Positions 17,380-26,693 of a stretch of DNA of 64,000 nucleotides are shown here, piece by piece. The first letter of the stretch is position 1. Every line of letters starts with the position of its first letter. Both the position numbers and the translations under genes were made by a program. The notes under the pieces are model-generated. The model saw only the letters and a program-made list of their open reading frames with translations. It was not told the DNA's origin and did no database searches. This stretch comes from Fidelibacterota bacterium. GTDB lineage: Bacteria; Fidelibacterota; UBA2242; JAFGTP01. The DNA lies in contig JAFGTP010000023.1 of assembly GCA_016934035.1 (NCBI GenBank), positions 1-64,000 on the forward strand, written 5' to 3'.

Positions 17380-18768
17380 ATGAAAAGATTAGCCTTTCTG
17401 TTTTTTTTAATTTTAATATTTTTATCCCAATGTGCACAAAATGTCGGAATAATGATTGATTCGGAATATGACCCGGAAGTGAAAATTGTGGCCGGTAAAA
17501 ATTATCCTGAAATCAGGAGCATTGAAGTTATTCAGGCCCTGGAGGTCAATGGGAAAATTTATCCGATCACGCAAAAAGACCGGCATGAAATCGTCAAGAT
17601 TCCGGTGAAATATTTGAAAAATCCAAATAAATATACACTCAAAGCCGGACTCAATGATCTCTGGCAATTTACTTACAGTGAGGCTGATAAGACACTGGAG
17701 GCCGTTCCCAGACATTATTCGGTTACCCTGGACCTTTTGCGCCAAAATCCCAGGCAATATGATAAAAACAGACCCTTTATCAGAGAAGACCTGGCTGCTG
17801 TTGAAATCTATTATATGGACAAAGTCCTGGAAAATAATCGTTTTCTCGCCAACAATGGAAGACCCGACCTGCTAGATCTGAAAATACCCGTTTTTCCAGA
17901 AGTTCGAATGGATGATTATAGAATTAAAATCAATTTGCCCGGCTATGAACCCTTTGACAGAAAATTGATTGATATCCAGGAAAAAACCATCCGGCTGAGA
18001 CTACAGCAGGAAATGTTGAAACTAAAATTTGTCAACTTGGAAAACTCAACCTATGAACCGGGCTTTGTCATACTTCAGAATAGTATCAGCAAAGAGGAAA
18101 AATACTCCTCCGATGAATTGAAAGAGGGCATTTCCATTTATTCCATCGAATTTCCCGTCAAAATATACAGCCAGCAAAAATCAATCACCCTTTTTGATGA
18201 CCGGGGACAAGAAATGGATACCCTGATCATTGACAAAGCGGGTTTCTATAACCTCGTTTACAAAGAAAATTTTCGTGAATTTCCTGTTGTCTTTTATGAT
18301 ATCAGCAAAGGCAAAACAGAACCAGATATGATGGAACGCTGGCTCAATGAAAAGAAAAATTCAAGCGAAGGAATTTTTATTTTTGCCTCCAATGGCGATG
18401 AAAAAATCTTCAATTCCAATCCCAATAACATTATCAATGTGACAAATCAGATTTATCGCATAGCTCCGCGCACCAGCAATGTTTTGGATAATATTCGTGA
18501 GTTTATCGGAAAATTTAAAAATTTCACCAGCCAAACCAATCTGGATAATGAAGAAACTTTTGGAACAAAGTTGGCCCCTAGATATTATATTTTTCTGAGT
18601 GATGATAATGTTGAAAGACTGGAATTTGCCGTGGAGAAATTCACTCGTCAGTTACAGGACCTGGAGATCAAAAGCACTGATGTGATTGTATGCATTAATG
18701 AGTCTCAAAAAAAATCAGCGGTCATCAGGCAACTGAAAGAAAGTAATTTTAATGTACAAACACTTTAA
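17380..18768 (+). CDS. Lipoprotein of unknown function with PEGA-like segment, first of an envelope trio
   Basis: A 462-residue protein with a lipoprotein signal: hydrophobic stretch, then FLSQC with the lipid-bearing Cys18. A PEGA-like piece (YRIKINLPGYEPFDRKLI) lies near residue 190. The C-terminal third alternates beta strands and helices (IFIFASNGDEKIF, YYIFLSDDNVERLEFA, STDVIVCINESQKK), which may be a Rossmann-like domain, but no catalytic motif is clear. The start follows GGAG by eight bases. Its end overlaps the frame of the vWA gene region, whose ATG lies 20 bases after this stop. I do not recognise the family. Confidence 0.7.
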   Translation: MKRLAFLFFLILIFLSQCAQNVGIMIDSEYDPEVKIVAGKNYPEIRSIEVIQALEVNGKIYPITQKDRHEIVKIPVKYLKNPNKYTLKAGLNDLWQFTYSEADKTLEAVPRHYSVTLDLLRQNPRQYDKNRPFIREDLAAVEIYYMDKVLENNRFLANNGRPDLLDLKIPVFPEVRMDDYRIKINLPGYEPFDRKLIDIQEKTIRLRLQQEMLKLKFVNLENSTYEPGFVILQNSISKEEKYSSDELKEGISIYSIEFPVKIYSQQKSITLFDDRGQEMDTLIIDKAGFYNLVYKENFREFPVVFYDISKGKTEPDMMERWLNEKKNSSEGIFIFASNGDEKIFNSNPNNIINVTNQIYRIAPRTSNVLDNIREFIGKFKNFTSQTNLDNEETFGTKLAPRYYIFLSDDNVERLEFAVEKFTRQLQDLEIKSTDVIVCINESQKKSAVIRQLKESNFNVQTL

Positions 18769-18787
18769 CCGGCTATCGGGAGGTATC

Positions 18788-21247
18788 ATGAAGAACAGAT
18801 TACAGCATATAGTAACCATTTTATTATTTTCCGGTAATTTGATTTTGGCCCAAAATATCGTCGGCAAATCCCCATTGAATCAGCCGATCAAATACCAATT
18901 ACCGGCCACTGACGATAGTCTATTCATCAGTACGTCTATGGTAAAAGACGAAGAAAGGATGAATATTCCCTGGGAAGTATATTCAGATCGCGATGAAAAT
19001 ATTACCTACCTGTCCAAAAATGCCCGCACCCCTTTTAAAACCGCCGCTTTTCTCGATCAGTTTTTTGTATTGGAAGAAGAGGGGGATTTTCTGCATATCA
19101 TCAAAGATGAGACATTTAATAAAACCGTCTTTAGTGAAAATGCAGAGGATTTCGGCTGGATCCATCAGTCAAAGTTGTTATTGTGGAACCACAATCTGGT
19201 TACCGAAAAAGGGAAAATAAACCGTAAGGCAATGATCCTCAATACAGTAGAACAACTTAAAGGTGAAAACGAACAAGATGCTCCGGACATTGTAAAATTT
19301 CGCAAAGGACCGGAGCTCAAAGCACTACTCACTGGAGAAGAATCCCAACTGTTTCAGTTTTTTTACATCTACAAAATATCTGATGACGGCAAATCGGTGT
19401 TGCTGGGAAAAAATAGCTTCTTTGGGCCCACTACAGCACGAAAAGTCATGAAAGGCTGGGTCCCGCGTTCCCGTGCTATTTTTTGGTTTAATCGTTTGGC
19501 TGTGGAACCAAACTGGGAAGAGGAAGCAGTAGCCCAGCGTAAAAAAGGCCAGAAAGTGACCTTTTTTGCACAAAAAACCGATGCCGGATTATTCAAATCC
19601 GGAAGTCCTTTTGATGAATCCAAAGTGATTTGGAATAATGATCCGTTGAGCACCGAACGGCTCATCGGTGAGTGGCGCCGGTTTCCGGTACTTCGCGGTG
19701 AAGAAAAGGACAAAGCTATCCTCACTACCGGCGTAATGGGAGATATTTATACTAAGCAGGGGAAACTGCTGGCAGAGGAAAACCAGAAAATAGCAGAAAT
19801 GAAACGCAAAATCGACACACAAATTGCCCATAAACGCAATATAAAAATTGTTTTTGTCGTTGATGGAACCCAATCCATGTCCGGCGTTTTCCGGGCGGTT
19901 TCCGATGCAGTCAGGTCTGCTGCTGAAAAACTGAACCTTGAATTTCGGGGTAAATATGGAGAAAATTCCATTGATTTTGCCGGAGTCATTTATCGGGATT
20001 ATTCGGAAGGCCGGGCCCGACAATGCCGTACCCTGAGTTTTAATTCTTCCCAAAGTTTTGAAGAATTTTTTGACCCCGCCGAAGCCCGGGATATCAATAA
20101 CACCACCTATTATGAGTCCATGTACCTGGGTCTGGAAACAGCCTTGAAATCCCTGGGATTGGATAAAGACCAGACCAATGTGGTCATTCTCATCGGTGAT
20201 GCCGGCAACCACTATCCTGATGCTCAAAAACGGACTGCCAATGATATCGCAGAATTGATGGCTGAAAAATATTGCCATTTTATTGCAATTCAGGCCCATA
20301 ATTCTTCCAAGTCTCCGGCTTATGAGGCTTTTATCACCCAGAACAAAGTGATTGCCTTATCAGCTGCTACGAAATATCGGGCTATTCTTTCAGAAAAATA
20401 CCAGGAACTCTATGATCTTGGGGACCTGGAATGGAAACAGGAAGAAAATAAATTTAATTTGTCACAATCACCCCTGGCAGCAAAAGTTATCGGACTCGCT
20501 GCAAATTCTGAAATGGGGCAGAAAGATATCCAGATGGAAATTGAACAGTTTATCAAAGGCGTTGACGCCGGTAATGACAGCCTGATAGCCAAATTGAATG
20601 CCATTGTTGATGGTAAAGGTTTTGAAAGGGCAGAAGAATCACCGCAAGTTGTCGAAGAACAGGTTGCAGATTTTTATACCCTGCCTTTTGCCGAAGGTAT
20701 CTGGGCGGTATTTCAGCAAAGTGGTCTGACTCTTGAAGAACTGGCGACCCTGAAAGTGGACAAATATCAGGTTTACACACCGGGGTATACATCAAATCTG
20801 GTTGACGGACAGTCTGAACCACTGATGAAACGGGTTTTGCTGATGGACGCAACGGAATTGGGCGATTTGGAAAGATGTCTTCGAAAATTACGGTCAGCAA
20901 CCAGCGGTAGTTTGCGTCGGGAAGCTCTTTACGAAACCTGGCTGGAAATTCTCAAGGAATACTTGGGTGAAACCCAAAACGAAGAAATCCTGAAAAATTT
21001 ATCCATGGAGCAAATCAATGAAAAATTATGGGAACTACCCGGCACTCATTCCATGATCGGAGATATCAAATTAAAGGATATTTACAATGAGGCCTTATTG
21101 ACGGATCGGGAATTGAATATTTATATAACCAAAATTCTCGAAAAACATGAGAAAATCCAGAATATATTCTTTTCCCATAACTATCGGTTCGGTTTTCGCT
21201 CCAATGAACGGCCTTATTACTGGATTGAAGAAAGTATGTTACCCTAA
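18788..21247 (+). CDS. Secreted von Willebrand factor A domain protein
   Basis: An 819-residue exported protein; the start at 18788 follows GGGAGG (an in-frame ATG 36 bases earlier lies inside the previous gene). After a signal peptide, residues about 60-130 look like an SH3-type beta segment (AAFLDQFFVLEEEGDFLHII). A vWA domain starts near 353: FVVDGTQSMS with Asp359 as the first MIDAS residue, then NNTTYYESMYLGLE and VVILIGDAGNHY for the other metal loops. The C-terminal 300 residues are mostly helical with no known domain. The SH3-then-vWA order and size recall TssR of Bacteroidota type VI secretion, but no other T6SS gene is present. Probably a periplasmic metal-dependent binding protein working with the neighbours. 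Confidence 0.75.
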   Translation: MKNRLQHIVTILLFSGNLILAQNIVGKSPLNQPIKYQLPATDDSLFISTSMVKDEERMNIPWEVYSDRDENITYLSKNARTPFKTAAFLDQFFVLEEEGDFLHIIKDETFNKTVFSENAEDFGWIHQSKLLLWNHNLVTEKGKINRKAMILNTVEQLKGENEQDAPDIVKFRKGPELKALLTGEESQLFQFFYIYKISDDGKSVLLGKNSFFGPTTARKVMKGWVPRSRAIFWFNRLAVEPNWEEEAVAQRKKGQKVTFFAQKTDAGLFKSGSPFDESKVIWNNDPLSTERLIGEWRRFPVLRGEEKDKAILTTGVMGDIYTKQGKLLAEENQKIAEMKRKIDTQIAHKRNIKIVFVVDGTQSMSGVFRAVSDAVRSAAEKLNLEFRGKYGENSIDFAGVIYRDYSEGRARQCRTLSFNSSQSFEEFFDPAEARDINNTTYYESMYLGLETALKSLGLDKDQTNVVILIGDAGNHYPDAQKRTANDIAELMAEKYCHFIAIQAHNSSKSPAYEAFITQNKVIALSAATKYRAILSEKYQELYDLGDLEWKQEENKFNLSQSPLAAKVIGLAANSEMGQKDIQMEIEQFIKGVDAGNDSLIAKLNAIVDGKGFERAEESPQVVEEQVADFYTLPFAEGIWAVFQQSGLTLEELATLKVDKYQVYTPGYTSNLVDGQSEPLMKRVLLMDATELGDLERCLRKLRSATSGSLRREALYETWLEILKEYLGETQNEEILKNLSMEQINEKLWELPGTHSMIGDIKLKDIYNEALLTDRELNIYITKILEKHEKIQNIFFSHNYRFGFRSNERPYYWIEESMLP

Positions 21248-21253
21248 TAAATT

Positions 21254-21331
21254 ATTGACTACGGAAAAAATCGAAAAATCAGGAATATCTGTGATAATTT
21301 CTGTTTTCACTTCGGTTATTCCGTAGTCAAT
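21254..21331. repeat. Long inverted repeat between the vWA and ABC genes
   Basis: A 13-bp perfect inverted repeat (21254-21266 with 21319-21331; core TTGACTACGG) encloses 52 bases whose flanks also pair partly. It fills nearly the whole gap between the two genes and the 3' arm ends eight bases before the ATG at 21339. There is no T tail, so it is not a standard terminator. It could modulate expression of the ABC gene or be a small repetitive element. Confidence 0.5.
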
Positions 21332-21338
21332 TATTGAA

Positions 21339-23801
21339 ATGAAGAGCATGAAATCAAATCTGTTTCAAATACCCAACCTGACAAGATATTTTGACGGAAA
21401 ACCAGTTCTGAATATTCAGAACCTCAACCTGCCCAGGGGAGAAGTGATCTGTATAGTTGGAGAGTCCGGGTGCGGAAAAACGACTTTATTGGAATTGCTG
21501 GGATTAATGACTCACCCGCTGAAAAATGATCCTCAATTTGATTCCAATATTATTCTACTTAATACCGCCGGTAAAAAATTTGATTACAGGAAGGACCTTT
21601 GGTACTCTGATGAAAAAAGTGCCGAAGTCCGGCGGCAGTATTTTAGTTTTCTGTTTCAGCAGGCTAATCTTCTGCCTGATCTCAATGTGCAGGAAAATGT
21701 AATGCTTCCTTCCATTATTAAATCACCCCTGGAAACTCTGGAAAATATAAAAGAGGTAGACCGGTTGTTCAATGAAGTCCAGATTGCCCACCGTAAGGAC
21801 TTTGCAACGGACCAACTGAGTATTGGGCAAAAACAGCGCACTGCCTTTGCCCGTTCTGTATTTCGGCACCATTCGGTGCTCTTTGCCGATGAACCCACCG
21901 GGAATTTGGACCCCTTTAATTCCAGGACTGTTTTTGAGTTGATTCGTCAGCATGTCAATGAAAATCCTGAAAACAGCGCCATCATTGTCACTCATAATAT
22001 CGAGTCTGCACTGGAATTTTCTGATCGTATGGCGGCCCTGAGCAGAAATGGATTTTGTGATTCAGCCCGGGTTTTTTACAAAAAAGAGGAATATTGGTAT
22101 TGTGAAAAAGATAATCAGCAATACGCGGAATCGGAAGCCCGGGTGGCCATTGAGTCCTTGATTCAGGACCAGATCGACAAGTCAGAAAAATACAATCATC
22201 AGATCAGTGAAACCAAAGCGGTAGCCAATTTTGAAAAGTTTTACGGCCAAAAGGCTAAAAATGAATTTTCCCTGATCCAGAGGAGCAAAGGCGACAAAAG
22301 AAAAATCAATCTCAGTGCTTTGCTGATAATGTTGATATTGACGGCTGGTTTTTTGGCTATTGGGTTTGCCAATGGAAGTTTGAAAGACCTGGCTCGGAAA
22401 ATGTCGGACCCTTTTGTCAATTGGCTGGATGTGGAACTGACGGATAAATATCGATATCAGCCCGATGAAGTCATCAATAAACTTCAGGGGTCGGGAAATT
22501 TTCAAAAGTACAGTATTTCCCAGATCAGCCGGTTTTCCCAATTTTCAGTATTAATATATGATCAGAAAATAAATGGGTCCCGCTTTTTAAAAGGTCGCAC
22601 CATCAGCCTGAATGATGAAATTCTGACCAAACTTACCGGAGAGAAATTTTTGGTTCGCGGAACTGGTTTTAAATCGGAAAAAGACCTGGGATTGGTTGTA
22701 ACAGAATCCTTTTTTGAAAAATACCATTATGACAAGGATGCATTATTTGTCCGGTTGCTCTACAGTGCTGAAGGCCATGAAGATAAAATTATTCCCATTC
22801 CTATCAAAGGGGTGGTCAAAGAACTGCCAGGCGATAATGAATTTTTATCAACGGATTATTTTAAATATGAGCTTTATCATAGTCGTAATTTTCCTCAGCC
22901 TTTTAATCCCAACAGGACAGACCAACTGCTGATTTTTGCACCGGTGGACGAAGAGGATAGTTTTATTTTGCTGGATTCCCTGGAAGCATTTTTAAGCCAT
23001 CAGATTGAAGGAATGTTTTTTTCAGATCCCCAGTTATATAATGAAGCCTACCTGTCAGGACACATCCTGGCAATCAGTTTTGAACAGAAAATTTCTTTAC
23101 ACCGCATCGATTCACTTTTTAAAAGTATTACAAATGAAGAAAAATTCAGGAACTATTCACTGACACAGTTTTACAGAACCAATTTTGATAATCGTAGCCA
23201 GGCTGCGATTATTCATGATAATTTGTCCGTCAATCTGAACGATCTTGGCAATGTCTTAGAGTTAAAGGACTATTTCCTCTCAGAATTTAATATATCCCTG
23301 GATATTGCCAGGGTAGAATTGCTGAATAATTTTTTCAAAGTCAAAAAAATCACCATCGCTTTATCCTGGACAATTATTTTTTTCACGATCTTCTCAATCA
23401 ATATTTTTGTTTTTTTCTATTTGTATATCAATTTGTACAAGCAGCGCATCCATCTGGGTTCTCTCAAAGCCTTTGGCCTGACATCCGGACGTCTGCGTCG
23501 GTTTTATGTTCGAAAAATGATGGTCTTTCTGATTCGAATTACCGGACTGAGTTTAGGGGCAAGTATTCTGCTCGGTTATGCGGGATTTGTAAAATTCCTT
23601 TGGCAATTGTTCACCGGAGTAAAACCGGAATCCCTATATTTTGATCTCATTGATTTTCAAAATTTGATGGATGTTAAAAACCTTTCCTTACCGGTCTTTC
23701 TTTTATTGCTAATGGTCGGTACTTATTTCAGTTTAAAAATTGCAGGTGACCGTATATTAAGTTACAGCCCCGGAGACCTGGTTAAAGATCGAATCAAATA
23801 A
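21339..23801 (+). CDS. MacB-like ABC transporter, ATPase fused to permease
   Basis: An 820-residue fusion. The N-terminal ATPase has Walker A GESGCGKTT (41-49), signature LSIGQKQR near 161-168, Walker B LFADEPTGNLD near 180-190 and the switch His in VTHNIESA. The permease half has one membrane helix near 325-345, a large extracytoplasmic domain, then three helices after about 670 (FTIFSINIFVFFYLYINLY and two more). This is the MacB/type VII topology used for mechanotransmission across the envelope, e.g. lipoprotein release or efflux, without substrate transport through the membrane. No MacA or TolC partner is adjacent; instead the lipoprotein and vWA genes precede it. Start could be 21339 or 21348; neither has a strong ribosome site. 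Confidence 0.85.
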   Translation: MKSMKSNLFQIPNLTRYFDGKPVLNIQNLNLPRGEVICIVGESGCGKTTLLELLGLMTHPLKNDPQFDSNIILLNTAGKKFDYRKDLWYSDEKSAEVRRQYFSFLFQQANLLPDLNVQENVMLPSIIKSPLETLENIKEVDRLFNEVQIAHRKDFATDQLSIGQKQRTAFARSVFRHHSVLFADEPTGNLDPFNSRTVFELIRQHVNENPENSAIIVTHNIESALEFSDRMAALSRNGFCDSARVFYKKEEYWYCEKDNQQYAESEARVAIESLIQDQIDKSEKYNHQISETKAVANFEKFYGQKAKNEFSLIQRSKGDKRKINLSALLIMLILTAGFLAIGFANGSLKDLARKMSDPFVNWLDVELTDKYRYQPDEVINKLQGSGNFQKYSISQISRFSQFSVLIYDQKINGSRFLKGRTISLNDEILTKLTGEKFLVRGTGFKSEKDLGLVVTESFFEKYHYDKDALFVRLLYSAEGHEDKIIPIPIKGVVKELPGDNEFLSTDYFKYELYHSRNFPQPFNPNRTDQLLIFAPVDEEDSFILLDSLEAFLSHQIEGMFFSDPQLYNEAYLSGHILAISFEQKISLHRIDSLFKSITNEEKFRNYSLTQFYRTNFDNRSQAAIIHDNLSVNLNDLGNVLELKDYFLSEFNISLDIARVELLNNFFKVKKITIALSWTIIFFTIFSINIFVFFYLYINLYKQRIHLGSLKAFGLTSGRLRRFYVRKMMVFLIRITGLSLGASILLGYAGFVKFLWQLFTGVKPESLYFDLIDFQNLMDVKNLSLPVFLLLLMVGTYFSLKIAGDRILSYSPGDLVKDRIK

Positions 23802-23818
23802 TTTTAGGAGTTCAATTT

Positions 23819-24595
23819 ATGAATTTTACCCATGCAATTGTAAAAAAGCCCTGCCAGAATATTATCAAAGGAATTACCCGTGCAAACTTGGGTTTTCCCA
23901 ATTATGAACTGGCTTTGGCCCAGCACCAGAAGTACGTTGAGGCTCTGGAGTCGTGTAGTTTGAATGTCATTCTTCGGGAGGCGGATGAAAATTATCCAGA
24001 TTCAACCTTTGTAGAAGACACCGCTGTAATGACCAGGGAATGTGCTGTAATAACCAATCCCGGCGCTTTGTCCAGAAAGGGTGAAATTGCGGCTATTGAA
24101 CCGATTATCAAAAAATATTTTAAAAAGATAGAAAGAATTGAATCTCCCGGAACCCTGGAAGGGGGAGATGTAATGGATGTTGACGGTTTTTATTACATCG
24201 GTTTGTCAGAAAGAACAAACAGAAAAGGGGCCCAGCAATTTCTGGATATCCTGAGAAAATATGGAATGGATGGCATGATGGTTGGTATGAGTGAAATGCT
24301 GCATTTAAAAACCGGATTATCCTATCTGGGTAATAATGTGCTGATGTCAGCCGGAGAATTTCAGACCAATTCGCTTTTTGCAGATTTTAGCAAAATTAAA
24401 GTATTGCACCAGGAGACCTATGCTGCCAATTGCATCAATATCAATGGAAAAGTCATTGTCCCAAGCGGTTTTCATGAATCCAGAAAAATGATTGAAATCT
24501 ATGGCTTTGAAACAATTGCCCTTGATATGTCCGAATTTCAAAAAGTTGATGGCGGACTCAGCTGCCTCTCCCTGCGGTTTGTATCTGAAATTTAG
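23819..24595 (+). CDS. DDAH-family guanidino-group hydrolase
   Basis: A 258-residue member of the amidinotransferase/deiminase fold closest to dimethylarginine dimethylaminohydrolase, which makes citrulline and dimethylamine from methylated arginine. FVEDTAVM (about 61-68) and LEGGDVMDVDG hold substrate acids, MLHLKTGLSYLG the catalytic His, and GGLSCLSLRF near the C-terminus the nucleophilic Cys. TAGGAG is well placed before the ATG, 17 bases after the ABC gene, so it may share that transcript. Substrate is inferred from the family; related enzymes act on other guanidines. Confidence 0.85.
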   Translation: MNFTHAIVKKPCQNIIKGITRANLGFPNYELALAQHQKYVEALESCSLNVILREADENYPDSTFVEDTAVMTRECAVITNPGALSRKGEIAAIEPIIKKYFKKIERIESPGTLEGGDVMDVDGFYYIGLSERTNRKGAQQFLDILRKYGMDGMMVGMSEMLHLKTGLSYLGNNVLMSAGEFQTNSLFADFSKIKVLHQETYAANCININGKVIVPSGFHESRKMIEIYGFETIALDMSEFQKVDGGLSCLSLRFVSEI

Positions 24596-24633
24596 TTTCC
24601 TAATTTAATAAATAACAATTCATTCAAAATTTC

Positions 24634-24662
24634 TTGAATAAAAAATATTAATATGATAAAAT
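24634..24662 (+). promoter_or_regulatory. Candidate promoter for pgk-tpiA-secG
   Basis: TTGAAT (24634-24639) and TAAAAT (24657-24662) are 17 bases apart, about 40 bases before the pgk ATG. This fits a sigma-70-type layout, but the consensus used by this organism is not known and the region is AT-rich. Confidence 0.3.
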
Positions 24663-24701
24663 ACAAGTTGGTAAAAAACTAATTAAAGAAAAGAGGCAAG
24701 T

Positions 24702-25895
24702 ATGGCATATTTAACAATTGACGATCTTAACGTCAAAGGAAAGAAAGTACTGATGAGAGTGGATTTCAATGTACCACTCGATGCTAACCAGAAAATTACC
24801 GATGATTTTAGAATAGTATCCGCTATTCCCAGTATAAAAAAATTAGTAGATGAGGGGGCCAAGGTTATTCTTATGTCCCACCTGGGACGTCCGGATGGAG
24901 AGAAGAAAGAAAAACTCAGCCTCAAACCCATTGCTGAAAGATTGCAACAGGATTTTGATCATGTCGCTTTTGTGCCTGATTGTATTGGGCCCATTGCTGA
25001 AGAAGCCGCAAATAATCTTAGAGACGGGGCGATTCTTCTTCTTGAAAATTTAAGGTTTTATAAAGAGGAACAAAAAAATAATCCTGAATTTGCTGCAAAG
25101 TTGGCAAGACTGGGTGATATTTACGTTAATGATGCCTTTGGCACCAGTCACAGACCTGATGCATCAATGGCCGGAGTTTGTGAATTTTTTGAACAGAGGG
25201 CTGCAGGATATTTATTGGAAAAAGAATTGAAATATCTCGGCGAAGCCCTGAATAAACCCAAGACTCCTTATACAGCCATTCTTGGCGGAGCAAAAGTATC
25301 AGATAAAATTGAAATAATTAAAAGCCTGATGCCCAAAGTTCAGAACCTCATTATTGGTGGCGGTATGAGTTTTACATTTCTGAAAGCCCAGGGATATGAA
25401 ATCGGAAAATCCTTGCTTGAAGGAGACAAATTGGAACTGGCCAAAGAAATTATGGCAGCAGCTGAAGCCCAAAATTGTAAAATCTATCTGCCTGTTGATG
25501 CTGTTGTGGCCTCCGAAGTCAGTGAAAACGCCAGTGCTGATGTTGTGATGATGGAAAATTTTCCCAAAGATAAATTGGGACTGGATATTTCAACAGCCAC
25601 TGAAAAAGTATTCGGTGAAGTCCTGGAAAACAGCAAAACAGTACTTTGGAATGGGCCGATGGGGGTTTTTGAAATTGATCAGTTTTCCAAAGGTACAGAA
25701 TTCATTGCACGCAAGTTGGCAGAAATAACAGCAAAAGGAGCAATCACTGTCATTGGTGGTGGCGATTCAGCAGCTGCGATTAAAAAATTTGGTCTTAGCC
25801 ATCAGGTGTCCCATGTGTCTACCGGTGGCGGTGCATCCTTGGAAATGATCAGCGGGGAGCCCATGATCCCATTAACCTATATTTCAACTAAATAA
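24702..25895 (+). CDS. pgk: Phosphoglycerate kinase
   Basis: Glycolytic enzyme that makes ATP from 1,3-bisphosphoglycerate. The 397-residue protein has RVDFNVPLD near the N-terminus, SHLGRPDG, NDAFGTSHRP, GGAKVSDKIE, WNGPMGVFE and the nucleotide-binding GGGDSAAA close to the end. Length is standard. GAGG precedes the ATG. It is the first gene of a pgk-tpiA-secG run with gaps of 14 and 16 bases. Confidence 0.98.
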   Translation: MAYLTIDDLNVKGKKVLMRVDFNVPLDANQKITDDFRIVSAIPSIKKLVDEGAKVILMSHLGRPDGEKKEKLSLKPIAERLQQDFDHVAFVPDCIGPIAEEAANNLRDGAILLLENLRFYKEEQKNNPEFAAKLARLGDIYVNDAFGTSHRPDASMAGVCEFFEQRAAGYLLEKELKYLGEALNKPKTPYTAILGGAKVSDKIEIIKSLMPKVQNLIIGGGMSFTFLKAQGYEIGKSLLEGDKLELAKEIMAAAEAQNCKIYLPVDAVVASEVSENASADVVMMENFPKDKLGLDISTATEKVFGEVLENSKTVLWNGPMGVFEIDQFSKGTEFIARKLAEITAKGAITVIGGGDSAAAIKKFGLSHQVSHVSTGGGASLEMISGEPMIPLTYISTK

Positions 25896-25909
25896 AGGGA
25901 GACTGATCC

Positions 25910-26677
25910 ATGCCGAAAAAAATTGTCGCTGCTAATTGGAAGATGAATAAAACCTATCAGGAGGCAGAAGCATTCGTGACTGACTTCTCTAAAAAAATAT
26001 TGGAAATCAAAAAGACAGGCGTTATATTATGCCCGCCTTTTATAGCGCTCTTTAACATTCATGAGAAATTAAAAAATACAGTGGCTGAAGTTGGTGCCCA
26101 GAATATGTATTTTGAAGAATCAGGTGCTTTTACATCCGAGATTTCAGCAGATATGCTGAAATCTGTCGGAGCAAAATATGTAATTTTGGGACATTCGGAA
26201 AGAAGACATATTTTTGGAGAAACAGACCAGGTCATTCGAAAAAAAATCGATAGGGCTTTGGAAAAAGGTCTGAAACCCATTGTCTGCCTCGGAGAATTGC
26301 TTGAAGAACGCAAAGCAGGAAAAACCCTGGAAGTGGTAAAAAAACAGTTTGATGCCGCTTTTGACGGGTTGAGCAAAGCCGAAATGGAAAACTGTATTAT
26401 TGCTTATGAGCCTGTCTGGGCTATCGGGACCGGTGAAACAGCAACACCGGAACAGGCTTCAGAAGTCCATACAGAAATTCGAAAAATGCTCATTGAAAAA
26501 TTTGATAATAAAACTGCAGAAAATGTGACGATCCAGTATGGTGGAAGTGTCAAACCCTCCAATGCCAAAGAACTCATTGAAAGTAAAAATATCGATGGTT
26601 TTCTCGTAGGTGGTGCAAGTCTGGATTCCAACCATTTTTCAGACATTGTTCACGCAGTTGAAGAATATTTAAAATAG
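25910..26677 (+). CDS. tpiA: Triosephosphate isomerase
   Basis: Interconverts dihydroxyacetone phosphate and glyceraldehyde 3-phosphate. The 255-residue TIM barrel shows AANWKMNKT (N-terminal Lys), GHSERRHIFGE with the catalytic His, AYEPVWAIGTGETA with the catalytic Glu, and the phosphate-binding IQYGGSVKPSN and GFLVGGASLD. Normal length; follows pgk by 14 bases. Confidence 0.98.
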   Translation: MPKKIVAANWKMNKTYQEAEAFVTDFSKKILEIKKTGVILCPPFIALFNIHEKLKNTVAEVGAQNMYFEESGAFTSEISADMLKSVGAKYVILGHSERRHIFGETDQVIRKKIDRALEKGLKPIVCLGELLEERKAGKTLEVVKKQFDAAFDGLSKAEMENCIIAYEPVWAIGTGETATPEQASEVHTEIRKMLIEKFDNKTAENVTIQYGGSVKPSNAKELIESKNIDGFLVGGASLDSNHFSDIVHAVEEYLK

Positions 26678-26693
26678 CAGGAGAGAAAACAAA

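Noticed and set aside
19589-20299. Open frame of 236 codons on the minus strand
   Set aside because: Antisense to the vWA gene, whose MIDAS motifs show the true frame.
18788-21247. Type VI secretion locus (TssR call)
   Set aside because: Only the domain order resembles TssR; no sheath, tube, baseplate or ClpV genes are in the window.
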